A DNA stretch of 64,000 nt, taken from the NCBI GenBank assembly GCA_039881145.1, contig JAYKKI010000023.1, positions 2,013,501 to 2,077,500 on the forward strand. Reading direction: 5' to 3'. The translations under genes were made by a program, and so were the position numbers. The stretch comes from Druceiella hillmani. Lineage: Eukaryota; Arthropoda; Insecta; Lepidoptera; Hepialidae. Of the stretch, positions 12,017 to 25,540 are shown piece by piece (the first letter of the stretch is position 1; the number at the start of each line of letters is the position of its first letter). The notes beneath the pieces are model-generated. The model saw only the letters and a program-made list of their open reading frames with translations. It had not been told where the DNA came from and did not search any database.

Positions 12017-12460
12017 TATATATGTCTTAAAGACGTATGCAATCTGTAAAAGTAAAAGTATATCTCGAATATTTGTTTAATAGACGAACACGTGTCTGCG
12101 GTAATGTCATATTCTATATTTTGCATATTATATATGTCTTAAAGAAATAAGCAACCTGTAAAAGTAAAAGTATATCTCGAATATTTGTTTAATAGACGAA
12201 CACGTGTCTGCGGTAATGTCATATTCTATATTTTGCATATTATATATGTCTTAAAGAAATATGCAACCTGTAAAAGTAAAAGTATATCTCGAATATTTGT
12301 TTAATAGACGAACACGTGTCTGCGGTAATGTCATATTCTATATTTTGCATATTATATATGTCTTAAAGAAATAAGCAACCTGTAAAAGTAAAAGTATATC
12401 TCGAATATTTGTTTAATAGACGAACACGTGTCTGCGGTAATGTTATATTCTATATTTTGC
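12017..12460. repeat. 112-bp minisatellite, four units (copy B)
   Basis: Identical counterpart of 1027-1470, with the same unit order and the same four CACGTG sites. Confidence 0.95.
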
Positions 12461-14179
12461 CATAATCGTTGAGAGGAGTTCAAAAGTTTTTGTTTCCTTT
12501 ACGATAATTCTGAGTTTTAAGAAGTCTATTTTGATATTTTCTCTAACGAATTATCAAGTTCTTTGTTTCATTATTATTCAAATTTATAACTAGGCTACAG
12601 TTTACGTCATCATCGTATAACACGCCGTTATGTTAACATACTCGTAACATTAAATTTTCAATTAACGGCTCACAGTTTAATTGCGGGTTTCACGAGGTGT
12701 AATCATCGTAAAATATAACTCGGTTTGATACATTGCATTTACATTATGACTTCAGAATTTTACTTGTTATTGGGTCGCATGAAGCAAATAGCATTAAATT
12801 ATTTAAATAAATATATTTTTTTTAAATTATCAATTCAAAAAATTATATTGAAATCTCCCGATTAAACAGCGCTCGATGAGTTTTTTTGGAGAAATAAACT
12901 TAAGGTTTCAATTAAAATTGAAATATTAAAGAAAGGTACAAGTGTGTTCATATTTTCCTTTTAAAGAAAAATATTCTTAACTAACAGATGAAAAATTTTA
13001 AAACAAAATTTCTATTGTACATTCGCTGTTGATTAAATATACACGATGTTCGGGTATAAGTGTCGGACAAAGAAAGATGTTATTTGTTGACTGAAAAATA
13101 GTTGATTGTCGTTAAAATAAAATTTAAAAGATGACTTTTTTCAGAAAATTTAAAATAATATTCATAATTATTTGTCATCTTTTTCGTACACACGATACTT
13201 GCGCACATTATTCAACGCCGCTCAATGCAATAACCCGCGAACAGTTGCGAAGACATCAAGCTACCCGGATAAATATCGCGCTCCAGGCAAGTATTGGGTG
13301 TGTTAAAAAGAGTTATGTGTAATATTTTTTGTACTCAATTAGAAAAACGTTTTACGTTTTATTTCAAGGCAATTTATTCCTTAATAACCAACGAATAGCG
13401 TCTTTCTTTGTTTGACACTTATTCCCGGACGTCGTGTATATTAAAAGTTCGTTTCATTACAAGACTAGATGTAATTAATTTCCTATTAATAACGTATTAA
13501 AAATTGTATCTTATGGATTTAACGTGGGTACGTTTTATGAGTTAATTAAGCTATTCGGACGTATTAAAATTATCTTAAAACGAGATTACAGTCTACGACA
13601 TGGACTCATTCGTAACACTCTGTTAGCAAATTTAGTGTTCGTTTCATCTATTGTAGTATATTGAATGAGCGATTCAACACGGTTGCACAAAGCCACTTAA
13701 TATTAACAGCGTTATTATGTAGCGGCTTTATGGTTAGGAGCTTATTTTATTGCTATAAAATGGTTCCTTAAATGCCTTGCTTAATACTAGGCACTAATAA
13801 CCTAATAACTTAATAAATCAGTAAATTAATAAATTACATAACTCGTAAATATTAACGGTATTATTAGTCATATTCTCATTATATCACATACTATTAGTTA
13901 TTAATGATTCATTTGGCTGTGAGTTAGTACCTTTATGGGGGTTTTTTAACTTTTGGATTAGAAAATAATCCTTATAGATTAACAGTTATATATTGCAGTA
14001 CAATAACTTGTGAATTTTCGTATAAATTTGAAAAATTATTGACACTAAAACGAAACAAAAGATACATTTGATATATAGATCTTATAAGTCTGACTTCTTA
14101 AATTTTGGGAAAAAGCGAAAAATAAAACTGTTTAGAAACAACAAAATATTTGCTACATTTTGTTGGAAATGTTTTTATT

Positions 14180-14410
14180 CTCTCTTTAATTCCGACCGAC
14201 TCTCGTTGATTCGAAAGTTAGGAGTGAAGTCGCGCTGACGAAGAAACGGATAGAACACGCGCAAACGGAGACAAGAAACATTTAGGCGGTGGCAACGCTC
14301 TTGACGTATACGTTGGTCGGTGGAAAGTCGGCTACCGACCTTCTATGACAAAACTTGCTCATCACCGACAAAAGGCGGTCACCCGCATTGCACATTATAC
14401 ATTCATAAGT
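14180..14410. promoter_or_regulatory. GC-raised block, possible regulatory element (copy B)
   Basis: Identical counterpart of 3190-3420. If the duplication is real, any regulatory activity would be doubled in cis. Confidence 0.25.
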
Positions 14411-14944
14411 GTTTTTCTACCTTAAAAACGAGATCGTAGATATGCTAAACCGCCATCGCCTTGACTTGTTACAGTCATTCGTTTAATACTCGGTTAATAT
14501 TTAATTTTCCGCCCATGGTTCGTCGCTCCATTGTGACATATAGCAATAGTGGCTCATTATAATGTGCCACTCAATATTTACAGCGCAGTTTCACAGTGGC
14601 GATGTGACTTGAGCGCTCGCTTATTATGTTTTGTATAAGCGGTTGTGCAATGCATTATGAAAATTGATGGTCTTTGTTTGTGTTCTGTGTTGCTTTGTGG
14701 CGCGTGGGGTTTCACTGTTGCTCAATAGGATGTGGCAATTTATTCTCTGGTTTAATTCGGCACTGGCATTGACTATATCTTGTGTTTATACATTGTTAAA
14801 AATAATTTTAATAAATATGTGTGTATTTAAAAAAAATGCTACTAAGTTCAAAAATTAAGCGCTGCAGGCTAAGTTACTTCTGCAAGATTGATTTTTATCT
14901 GAATCGGCAAAATTAAAAAGTGAAAAAATTCAAAAGGTAGTGTC

Positions 14945-15910
14945 CGGCGATTGAGTTCAGAAATAACATTTCTAAGATACTTCCCATGTAGAAATCAATG
15001 ACATAAGACAGATATTTACACTATGTACAACAATGAAAATAAAGGTAACATTTTGTATTTTAAGAGCTGCATATACCCAGCAAATAAATATTTTTAATTT
15101 CATTTTAAATTTATAAATGCCGCACTCTTATTTTATAAATCTGCAAACGTTCATCCTGAAATAAAATCTATGAGAAACTGTCAATTTATGAAACAAAGCC
15201 ATAAGGTAAGGTAAATATTTGTACCATGTAAAACAATGGAGACAAAGACAGTGCTTCTAATTTTTCGGGGCTGTGAATAACTAGCACATAAATATTTTTA
15301 AATTTAATTTTACATCTATAAATTTTACACTTTTAGTTTATAAAATTATAAAAGTTCGTTTAGAAATAACATGTATAAGGAACGATCTATTTAGAATACA
15401 GATGACAGATGACAGATCAAACAAATATTTTACTAAAATTGACATATAGAGGCGCAAGTATCAAAAGCATTGAGCTAAAGCGCCACTTTATTTATACGTG
15501 AGTGGATTTTAAATTAAACAAACATTTTACCGACCGTCAATCATATTGACGTTGAGCCGTTAGATGGCAGCATTGCTGTTTTGTGTATATAATTTTAATA
15601 ATTAATTAATTTGCAAAAACAATAGCAATAATAAATTTTTTAGTTGTGGATGCCGGTAGAGCAAGCAATTATCTATAAAATGATATATAATTTATGTGGA
15701 TTAGTTGTGAGGTTTTTTCTAAAAAGGGAGAGTAACATCTTAACCTTAGCGTATTAATATATGATGATGATGATGATGATGATAAAATATGACAGATCTT
15801 TGATATAAAAAAATACTCAGTGCATAAATATTTTTAATTCAATGTCATATCTATAAACTTTTAGTTTACAAATGTATAACATTTTTAACCATCATACCTT
15901 CATGATAAAG
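14945..15910. repeat. Degenerate direct repeats of about 205 bp (copy B)
   Basis: Identical counterpart of 3955-4920. Confidence 0.6.
15761..15783. repeat. (ATG)n microsatellite (copy B)
   Basis: Same tract and length as at 4771-4793. Equal length in a normally unstable repeat argues for a very young duplication or an artefact. Confidence 0.9.
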
Positions 15911-16049
15911 GTTTGATACATTACGGCACAAATGTCCACTGCATTTAGTTTAAATTATTTAATTCAAAGTAGACACTTAAAAATTAATTAATTTCAAATT
16001 AAGATTTTTATTGTTAAAGTTATTATCTAATTTAGTGGCCATTGTTAAG

Positions 16050-16550
16050 GTTCCGTATCTCAAAAGAAAAAAAAGGAATTCTTCTAGAATCACTTCGTTG
16101 TCCGTTTGTTTGTCAAGACCCTTTTTCTCAGCAACGCGTGGAGGTATCAGGTTGAAATTAATTTCAATTTCTTAGGTATACGGTTCCTTGGGGCTGTAAA
16201 AAAATCAAGCATCACACGCAAATAAATCAAAACCTGTAGGGTACTTTCTCTTAACCTAGAATTATGAAATTTGGCAGAAAGCAAAATCTCGCAGCACAAG
16301 GGAAGGAAAGATTATTAATTTGTAGTTATATCACTTAAAAAAATTTTTTTTAAATATGCGCTTGTGAATGAATAGTAGGCAAAATATTTTCGTTCTAAAA
16401 ATTACACTTTTGTAAATAGTTTAATAGGAACATTATGTACCATGAAATATTTGTAAATGCTTGAACAGGCTTTAAAGGGATAAAAAAGGTTTTTTCAATA
16501 TTGTCTTGCTACCCCTAATTATTGTACACCGCCGGAACCCTTTATTTTTG
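16050..16550 (+). mobile_element. Decayed lepidopteran interspersed repeat (copy B)
   Basis: Identical counterpart of 5060-5560. Confidence 0.7.
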
Positions 16551-17269
16551 GAGCTATCTATAGTGACACGATGCTTGAACCTGGAACTCGGAAATTATTT
16601 TTTTTAGGGCAGTACACAGCCAATGATAATTTTTCACGTCAAAGAACAAATCTAGGCAGGCTCTATTAAATTTCGCCATGGACAAATGGGTAAATAAATA
16701 AATGTATTTAAATGTTTTATAATTATTTCAAGCTGTGTTTGTTTATATTGTTTATTAGTTTAACCCCGCAGTTTGCCCTGCCTGCATTTTCACTTTAGAC
16801 GTTGAGATTTGTGCCTGATCTAATATATATCGCAACAGTTCTTTATAAAATGTAATATTAAACGTTTTGGTGTGTTCTATCGAATCGCGTGATTTAGTAT
16901 ACACGTTGTGCCATCTATTGGCATGATGTAATATTAGATTTTTGGTACGAGTAAAAACACTCTAGTTTCATCTTAAGTGAATATGATATCTAGAGTTAAA
17001 AAGTGTGTTAAGTATATAAAGTGTTATAATTTGAATTGTAAACAACATATGCCGATGTAAAGTTTCATGGAAATCTTCTGTTTATTCGTGATTGAGTAAC
17101 GAATATCTACATTTTCGTAATTATAATGTTGTGAGATTTCCCTGAGCGATTACTTGGTAAAATATGATATAGAATTATTTACATCGAGCACAATTCGCAT
17201 AGAATTTCGTTGTAGAACTATACACTAGTAAATCATCTCGTTACTTATCGCATCATCGATGGTATAATA

Positions 17270-17490
17270 AAATTGTAACAGAGTGAATTCTGTACACGGA
17301 AAATATTTTAAAAAGAGTTATTAATCTATGGTAAAGAATGATAAAGAAGCCAAAAGACTTGTTTTTAGAATTTTTATCTGTCTCAATGACTCGAAACCTA
17401 CAGGACAGATTTTGATGAAATTTGGTATGGTAATATATTATACCCAAGAACATACGATATAAAAAAATTCTAGTAACTTTTCTTATGCTG
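17270..17490 (-). mobile_element. Retroelement 3'-end relic, minus strand (copy B)
   Basis: Identical counterpart of 6280-6500. Confidence 0.65.
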
Positions 17491-17810
17491 AATTTTACGC
17501 GAACCAAGTCGTAGGCACAGTTAGTATTTCATATGCACATATGCTGTGGACGTTTACCATATATCTTGAAGATCAGTATTTGTATACGATAACACTTTCG
17601 CAAACAAAGATAGAAACTAAAATATATTATAAAATATACCAGTTAATCTTACATCGTAAACCGTTCAAAACTCGGTAAAAACAGTTACAGTTCAAACTTT
17701 AATAATTTTTTTTAATCGTGTAAATTACGTTTTTAAAGTGTCTTGAAAATAATTAGCCACTCCGTGGAAGGAAAAAAGATTTACTATATGATGATTATTT
17801 GTCTGTTAAA

Positions 17811-17989
17811 AGATAGAGAGAGAGGGAGACAGATAGAGAGAGAGACAGAGAGAAAGAGAGAGAGAGATAGAGAGACAAAGTGAGACAGAGATAGAGAGAG
17901 AGAGAGAGAGCGCGAAAGACAGAGAGAGAGAGCTAGAGGGAGACAAAGAGAGAGACAGAGAGAGAGGGACAGAGAGAGAGAGAGAGAGG
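17811..17989. repeat. Long GA-rich microsatellite (copy B)
   Basis: Same as 6821-6999, including the positions of all interruptions that I checked. Confidence 0.95.
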
Positions 17990-19163
17990 AATGGACGCTA
18001 CTGCCAGCAACTGGAAATTTAGATATTTTAATACTTTTTTGAAGTATTAATAATTTTTGTTATAAAATGGGAATTAAGACAATTTTTGTGAGTATATATT
18101 TAGTTTTATTGCTATAATTTCATCGACGTGTTAAGTTTAAACGAGATGGATGTAGCAAAGTGAATTGTCCTTTTTGTAGCTAGTATAGGTACAAAGATGG
18201 CTTTAACCGCAACGCGTGTGGTTTTATATGTATGCAGACCTAAAACAGCTAGGGAGACCGCAGCTCACTGTGGCTCAGTTAGTTTTGCTTTGTACAAGTA
18301 AAATTAGAAATATATTCCGCGGTTTGAGTCATCTTGTTCTTTAAACTTTGGTCTTTTTTAGTAAAATCAATATGGGGGTATTTGCAATGAGACAAGGTAT
18401 TGTGTTTTTTGCTCTTTCACGTACAAAACGTTTAACAAGCTTTTTTTTATATTTTTAAAGTCTACATGGATATTTGGTGTTAATTTATCGCTACATGAAA
18501 ATTGGGGGTCAACGAGGATATTTATAAAAAAAATTGTTTATGCCCCCTAGATGTAAAACTTCTTAAAATTTTATACGGATGGATTATGAGACGCAAGCAT
18601 AGGAAGCAATAATTGAAGTACATTTTTAATTGTTCTCTAATATTTACATTAATTATGCAATCTGAGCGTCAGGGTTATTTATGCCATAGATTAGAAATAT
18701 ATGTGCAAAATAATATTATTTATAGGATACTTGTAAATCATGATTAAGAAATGGGTAATCTATTACACTTATAATTTAATTTCTACTTTAAAAAATCTAA
18801 ATTTTATTGTTTAGTCTAATAAAGCAATCTAGTGGATGACCAATTAAGGGGCTATGTTAAATATTGAAATACTATTTCATCAGATCAAACACCACACGAC
18901 CTTCACTTCAAAAAGTTCAAAGGCATGAAATAAAGGCAAGGCCGATGGCGACGGTACATTAGTATATAATTAGATATTTGTTGATCAAATGAAGTGTACA
19001 CGCACTCATGAAAGTCCTTCTTTATGTAAGGATAAAATGACAAACAATAGTAAATTGATGAGAATCAGTAAGTATAATGATCGTAAATACAAATGCTTCG
19101 ATATGATTGTCTGATTTTTATTATGTGTTCATCGCGCTATTTTCCACCGCAATGGGGTAGGTA

Positions 19164-19213
19164 GTAACGACATATTGTTGCGTCAAATGTAACGACGTGT
19201 TGTTGCGTCAATT
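19164..19213. repeat. Two-unit 25-bp direct repeat with TTGCGTCA sites (copy B)
   Basis: Identical counterpart of 8174-8223. Confidence 0.6.
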
Positions 19214-19551
19214 GATTGATTCAGGAGAAGATTAGTGAAAAATATAAAAGAGAAGCTTCCGTATTGACATATAGTTGGAAGTTTTCTCGAACTTATTCGG
19301 TTATCTAGCTTGCGTTGGTTTCGTATACTGGCTTCTGATTTGGTATATGCTAATGCAATATATACATAAGAAATAAACTGAATATACAGATTAAGAATCC
19401 GTCGAATTACGAAAATATATATCTTTGCTCCCTTTACTAAATAACCATGAAGTCAAAGGATTGAATTGTACCGGTAAAACTGACTGAAAGTTGTTATAAC
19501 CTAATGTGGTTTGCGCAAAAGGAAATCACGTTAAAATTTTAAATCTCCTTC

Positions 19552-19860
19552 GCTGAACTATATTTTAAGCCCAGGGTAGCAAAGGGCACTTTTGATGAAA
19601 ATTATGAATATACATCGCTGGATTACATTTTTAGCACAGTACAGCATATGGTACTTTTCGTACAAATTATGAATATATATCGTCGAACTGTATTTTAGGT
19701 TATTGCAGCATATGATACTTTTGATACAAATTATGAATATCTATAGTTGGGCGATATTTTAAGCTATTGAAGCTTAGGGCACTTTTCGCAAAAATTATGA
19801 ATATCCGTCGCTGGGCTGTATTTTAGCCTATTATATCATGGGGCACTTTTTTGAAAATTA
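19552..19860. repeat. Degenerate 64-65 bp tandem array (copy B)
   Basis: Identical counterpart of 8562-8870. Confidence 0.85.
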
Positions 19861-20219
19861 CTTTATGTTCTTAAATGAAATACTTACATTTTTTAAGTCG
19901 GTTCATTACACTTGTCTTGGTTTCAGCACATTAAGCGATAATAGAGCGCATTTCGCCTATGTTTCGCGTAGTACGGGGTATACTATACAAAAGTTTCCTT
20001 ATATGTAAATAATAGTATTGATAATAGTTATAATATTTACATGATAATATTAAGAGACTAGTATAATATTTACAAGTGATCCATTTCATACTTCTAAGTG
20101 AATGGTACGACATATAGATAGCTCTTTAATACCGAGCCTCAAAGTACCAGATTGTTTTTCTTTTTTAATTATCTTTCTGTAAGCACAAAAATAGAAAAAC
20201 AATTCGACAGTAAAATGTT

Positions 20220-20370
20220 AAGTGACTTTGAGTCGGTATGGGAGCAAGGTACAATAGGACCGCAGGCCGCCCCTTGCGCGCTTCTGGGCGCGGTCGCTGC
20301 GAGCGAGTGTTTCGGTTTATTCTGTAATTGGTACAGGCAGTGGCTAATTTGAGATAGTGCGATCTGTCGG
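20220..20370. promoter_or_regulatory. GC-rich block with short open frame (copy B)
   Basis: Identical counterpart of 9230-9380; the frame here is 20152-20352. Confidence 0.25.
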
Positions 20371-21190
20371 TCTCTATTGAAGTGGTATATTCGTTTGGAA
20401 CGGCAGACTTTCGGAGCAGTAGGCTTCTTTTAGGCGTTAACGGTTAAATTTTGCGCTCATAAAATAATTATGTAGATGATTGAAGAGGTTGGGGTTTTGA
20501 TGTCATCGTTTGGCCCTGTGTTTTGCAGCAAAACGATTGTATTTCGTAATTACACAGTACGTCAATTTTCTTTAGTTTCTTATCATATTTTATTTTTTCT
20601 GTCCTTTTCTCTCTGTTGTAATATCTTTCTGACTCAATGCAAAGTACGAAACCATGATATGAAGTTATTTATTCATTATATATATTTTTACAAGTAAAGG
20701 TTATGTTGTAACGTGTAATTTTACACGGAAGATACTTCATCAATATTTCCTTCCATTCCAATCAATTAAAATTGAATGAAAGCATTAATCTATGCCAAAC
20801 TTTAATTAAACTCGTTAACTTCGGTTTGAAAATTAAGATAGTATCTAGAAAATTTATTCCATACTGATATTTCAATTAAATAAAGGACATTGCCGTTAAT
20901 ATAATCAGTCTTTTCAACGGACTTGTCATCTGTCGCGATATGTAGGATCTCTCATAGTTATTAAACTCTGCATCATAATGTTACGACAAGAAAACTGACA
21001 TTTTCGCTATAAAATGCACTAATTTCAGTTACTGATACGAGATAAATACTAATATTTAAATATATATTTTATCGTTACTAAGGTTAGACAGCAATGACCT
21101 TCACCACCATTCCATTCTTTACCACTTTTTCCTTTTAAATGTTTTAACACTTATTTTATTTCTAAAATTAAAAAAGCATTGTTAGGACGT

Positions 21191-21660
21191 AAGCCACTTG
21201 AAAACTATTTGAACAAATCCATATTCCGAATAATGTATTTGGAAACAACTCTTTTCGGATGTGTCTGCCAATAAATATGACAACCCCGCTATAAATTATA
21301 AAAAAATTCAAACGCAAATTGAAAGATCAATTGAAGATTATCATATGAACTATCCAACTAACTCCATCGCTCTATTGAAAAAAATAAGCAGTAATGTGCA
21401 AAAAATGTTAAACAACATTAAGCCACTTGAAAACTATTTCAACAAAGCCATATTCCGAGTAATGTATTTCAAAAAAACTGTTTTTGTATGTATCTGCCGA
21501 TAAATATGACAACCTCGCTATAAATTATAAAAAAAAATTCCAACGTAAATTGAAAGATCAATTGAAGGTTGTCATATGAACTACCCAACTAACTCCATTG
21601 CTCTATTGAAAAAAATAAGTAGTATGAAAAGATAATGTGCAAAAAATGTTAAACAACACT
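21191..21660. repeat. 229-bp internal tandem duplication (copy B)
   Basis: Identical counterpart of 10201-10670. Confidence 0.85.
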
Positions 21661-22370
21661 AATATATCTGTGTATTTTTAATGCCATTTGTTAATAGACA
21701 TTATGTTCAATTCATTGACTTTCTAGTGAAAATATTTAAAATTAACTATGTCTGACTGCGTATCACGTGATGATAATTACTAAATGGAATTAGGTGTGTA
21801 CAGGCTTCGCTGTTGTATTTCTTAGATACTGAAAAAGGAATATGGTGTATGGAATATTTTTTTAATTTAAATCTGTCAGTTGTTCGTTTGTCGGTACTTA
21901 TACTTAAAGACTATTAAGCAAATTTACATGCAATGTTTACTGCATAGATTTTAATAAATATATTATTAAAATCGAATCACTCTCGCCAACAACTAGATAA
22001 ATGAAGCGGGTCACGCGAGCGCATTTGCGAGTTAAAAGTTAGAACTTTCATGTTACTTTCGTGAAACTAGAAAAAAAATAATTAAAGAAAAGAAATAAAA
22101 ATTAATTAACATACGCTGATCATAATGATACTTCAGCATTCACATAACCAGGTCGTATTCATAAGGCTTTAAAATTGACTACATGCACATCAGCTCATTT
22201 CTATTTGAAGTAAGATTTACTACGTACAGGCCAGCTCATTTCAGTTTGGCGTGAGATTATAAATTAAATCTGAATATTAGAACCTGATAGCATAAAATAT
22301 ATTCTTCATGTTCGGTCTTTATTAAAATAATGATTTAAAAAAGAACTAAAAATATACGGCAAGAGCTTTT

Positions 22371-22437
22371 GTTAAAAGTTCAATTTTGAATATAAATAAT
22401 AAAATTATGCGACAAGAGCCAAAATTGAACTTTTAAC
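22371..22437. repeat. 18-bp perfect inverted repeat beside the duplication breakpoint
   Basis: GTTAAAAGTTCAATTTTG at 22371-22388 is the exact reverse complement of 22420-22437, with a 31-bp spacer. It starts only 36 bp outside the distal end of copy B, the first structured sequence after the breakpoint. Confidence 0.9.
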
Positions 22438-23081
22438 ATAAGTTAAATAGTTGTTTAATAAAATGGAGGTTAAAAAGTAAAAATGGAAAATATTTTTGAT
22501 GACGTACGTCTTACGTTGCTTTTGTAAAAATTCAACATCGGAATTTTTAAACGGATATCTCATGATTGATTCGTTATGTTGCTATTTTGTACTTGGAACA
22601 GCTTCCGGACTTAAGAAGAAGGTCGTTGCATTGTATCTCAAATTATTGAAAATGATCTTATCGGTATATACGCTCGAAATGAAAGTTTTAACACGTGATT
22701 TTAAATTCCATCCAAACTAGAAAAATGTACCCTACACGTGCTGTTAAATTTATATCAGCAGAAGAAACTTTGGTAATTACGACATTAATTGTAAATGCAT
22801 TATTGATTGTTATCTCTATGATAATGAATCTATAAAAAAAAATCTGTGTATTTTTGGTCGAAATTGAATTTTTATAGAAATTTATTTTCCTAGAGCCAAA
22901 AAGGCTTACAGATTAACTTAACAAATGGTTATCTGTTTATTGCTTAGCCATTCATAAAAAATATATATTTTAATAAAAATTATCAGAAAGTAATTAAATT
23001 TTCACTAACATAAACAGTAAATAGATAAAACTAAAATTTATATATTATTTCCAAGGGATTGAACACAGGTACACAGGTAGG

Positions 23082-23805
23082 TGAGGAAAAAGGTATATAT
23101 ACAAACCTTTGTAAAAATGACACCGTGGAACACTGGATGAAGTTTTGTTCGTTTTTCAAGAAACTTTGATCCTGAAATTGGCAGTCAACCTTCAATTACG
23201 AATGCACACGAAGTGTTGCATTATCGAATTTTTCGCATGCTATAACTTATTGATTGTTGCGTTGATAAACTCGCTGATAAATATGAATTCTGCACAATAA
23301 CTACTAAATATTAAGGTAAAGATATATGTACAAGTCTATATATGTATAAGATATATGTACAAGTCTCAAAAATGACATCGGGGAACACTGGATGAAGTTT
23401 TGATAGTTTTCCATGAAACTTTGATCCTGATGTAGGCAGTCAACCTTTCAATTACGAATGCACACGAAATGTAGCATTATCGGATTTTTCGCACACTACA
23501 ATTTATTGATTGTTATGTTGATAAACTTTCTGATAAATATTACTTCTGCACAATAACTATTAGACATTAAGTTAAAGGTATATCTACAAATTTTTGTAAA
23601 AATGACATCTGAGAACACTGGATGGAAATTTGTTAGTTTTCCATGAAACTTTGATCCTGAAATTGGCAGTCAAACTTCAATTAAGAATGTACAAGAAGTG
23701 TAGCATTATCGGATTTTTCGCACGCTATAACTTGTTGATTGTTATATTGATAAACTTGCTGATAAATATAAATTTTGAGCAATAACTACTAGACATTAAA
23801 AGTCG
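23082..23805. repeat. Three-unit tandem array, about 230 bp per unit
   Basis: GAACACTGGATG recurs at about 23129, 23384 and 23614. The first spacing is longer (255 bp) because of a small internal duplication of AGATATATGTACAAGTCT. Each unit carries GAAACTTTGATCCTGA, GGCAGTCAA and TTATTGATTGTT(A/G). Units are diverged; no coding. Confidence 0.9.
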
Positions 23806-23919
23806 CAATTTAGATATATTTAAGTACAATTACTAATTTAAATCTATTAAAACTGTAGACTGTGTAGATAAACTAAGCTCATTTTAAACTAGCTGCTTAC
23901 TTTAAACTAAATGTCAATC

Positions 23920-24370
23920 AGTAACTTTGCAGCAAGTCGCAGGCATTTCGTCTTGCGAATGAATGTGAATGATAAATGATCAATAGTTCAATGAAAGGAG
24001 AGGCGCCTTTTACTCCGTTGGCTTTTACTGCGGCGCGTTCTCTCAATTGTTGGCCGCAATTATGTCCACTCCACCGCACTTCGTCAATGCGGATACTGTT
24101 GAGTTATATTTCGATTCAAAAATAGTCGTGATCTTAAATTAAAGGCTTTGTGGAGGTTTTCGTGGTGTCGAAGTGTTAATGTTGCTCGGTTAGAAGAAGG
24201 TTTCCGGGCCGATTTTAACTGTGGTGATAAGCACGCACCGTGTCTAGGTTGGTCCAAATCAAGTTTTACTACTGATAAAATTGGTTTGTGAAATAAGACA
24301 GGTTTCTCTTGACACTTCGATAATTCCAATGAAGTTGTGGTATTTTGATCATTGCACGAAGTCGTCAGTG
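23920..24370. promoter_or_regulatory. GC-raised non-repetitive block, possible regulatory element
   Basis: Moderately GC-rich sequence after the 230-bp array. It includes GAGGCGCCTTTTACTCCG and a second TTTTACTGCGG nearby, plus GGCCGCAATTATG. The 81-codon minus frame 24084-24329 gives no recognisable product. I infer possible regulatory or untranslated-exon sequence from composition only. Confidence 0.22.
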
Positions 24371-24600
24371 AATTGCAGTGTTGACGAAATGTTTCATGAA
24401 TGATGATTTTTTTTGTGTTAAAGAGATATCAAAATGATTAGCAACATAAGCTTTTAGTGAAATTATAATTTTCTGTCTGTGATGACTATGTGACTAAATG
24501 ACTATGTTTGTCTCCTTTTAAACCAAAAATGATAAACTAGCGCTTTAAAATAAATGATCAAACATCTTATCCTTTGTTATTGACTGTTCTATTTACTTTT

Positions 24601-24910
24601 ATTTTTGAGCGTTTCCATAATCACTTAATTTGTATTATCAAGTAAATGAAACTACGTGATGTAGTATTATATCTACTTTATTTAAATTTTTAACCGCGAC
24701 CTGGGTTTCGTTGTATGATAACATCTTCAGGTGGGCACCTGAATTTGAAGAGAAAGGGCACCAGAAGCTATTGTCATACAACGAAACCTGGGTTGTGATT
24801 AAGAATTTAAATAAAGTGGATATAATACTACATCACGTAGTTTCATTTACTTATTAATAAAAATTAAGCGATTATGAATTTCTACAAACTTAACGCCAAA
24901 ACTATATACA
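24601..24910. mobile_element. Fold-back element, copy 1 of 3
   Basis: The core (24645-24847) is an inverted repeat with arms of roughly 90 bp: AATGAAACTACGTGATGTAG on the left and its complement on the right, each with a TTTCGTTGTATGA/TCATACAACGAAA segment toward the centre. The arms continue outward, more diverged: right-hand GATTATGAATTTCTACAAA and AACGCCAAA match the complement of the outer left flanks of copies 2 and 3. There is no coding capacity, so it would be a non-autonomous DNA element or fold-back MITE. The outer ends and target duplication are not clear. Confidence 0.85.
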
Positions 24911-25319
24911 AGGTTTTCATAATATCAAGTGTTTAGTTCATTAATGTTATAATTTCATAAGACGCGAAATTAGTTATTGAATGCACAATGTACTTAAACG
25001 TTGTAAAACAAATATTGATTTCATAATATAAATGTCAGATATTTACAAATTTGGTTATTTGCAAGTTGTTTCGTTTTGCTTTTAATTATAACGCCCGACG
25101 CTTTTTCTTGTATATTGTGATCATAATAACCATTAAAGTTTGGGAAGATTTAAGTACGCCCTAAAAACTGCTGTATTATTTGGAATTGTAAGATATTATA
25201 TGTTGTTTTGAATCAAAGAACTAATGTGTGCAAAAAAATTCTCGTTTAATCTCATAACCACGTCAATCAAATAAGGATGTGATTAGCTAATGTCTGGATT
25301 TAGACAGAATGCTTTTTTG

Positions 25320-25540
25320 ACGAAGTCCAATTTTGAATAGCGACAAAGCAGTATAAGCCTGCCGTCGCCGTGGTGTGTTGGATTGATTGAATAATTTGTT
25401 TGATGATGCTTATGGCTTTTGATGGCGCGGCGCACTGCGATGTTTCGGATTCAATTCCCAGCCGAAAGTTAAGCGGAGCTGGTCGGATATTCTGATTGAC
25501 TGTAAAAGATTGCTCTCGTAGCAACGGGCCCAAATTTATT
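25320..25540 (+). mobile_element. SINE-like fragment
   Basis: The segment GATGGCGCGGCGCACTGCGA, TTTCGGATTCAATTCCCAGC (25442 on) and a following GGAGCTGGTCGGATATTCTG resembles the tRNA-derived body and tail of lepidopteran SINE-type repeats, in which TTCGGATTCAAATCCCAG is a B-box-like segment. It ends in a short AAATAAATAAATAAA run near 25550, compatible with a retroposed tail. The family is not assigned. Confidence 0.5.

Larger units (their letters stand above)
11345..22334 (+). repeat. Copy B of the 10,990-bp direct tandem duplication
   Basis: Head-to-tail second copy of 355-11344. Identity ends at 22335: copy A continues TGATTGAAAA across the junction while copy B continues TGATTTAAAA into single-copy DNA. 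The T shared by bases 355, 11345 and 22335 is the only microhomology at the junction. Confidence 0.97.

Noticed and set aside
24641..24851. Rho-independent-type terminators at the long hairpins
   Set aside because: The hairpins are mobile fold-back elements in eukaryotic DNA, with no gene to terminate.
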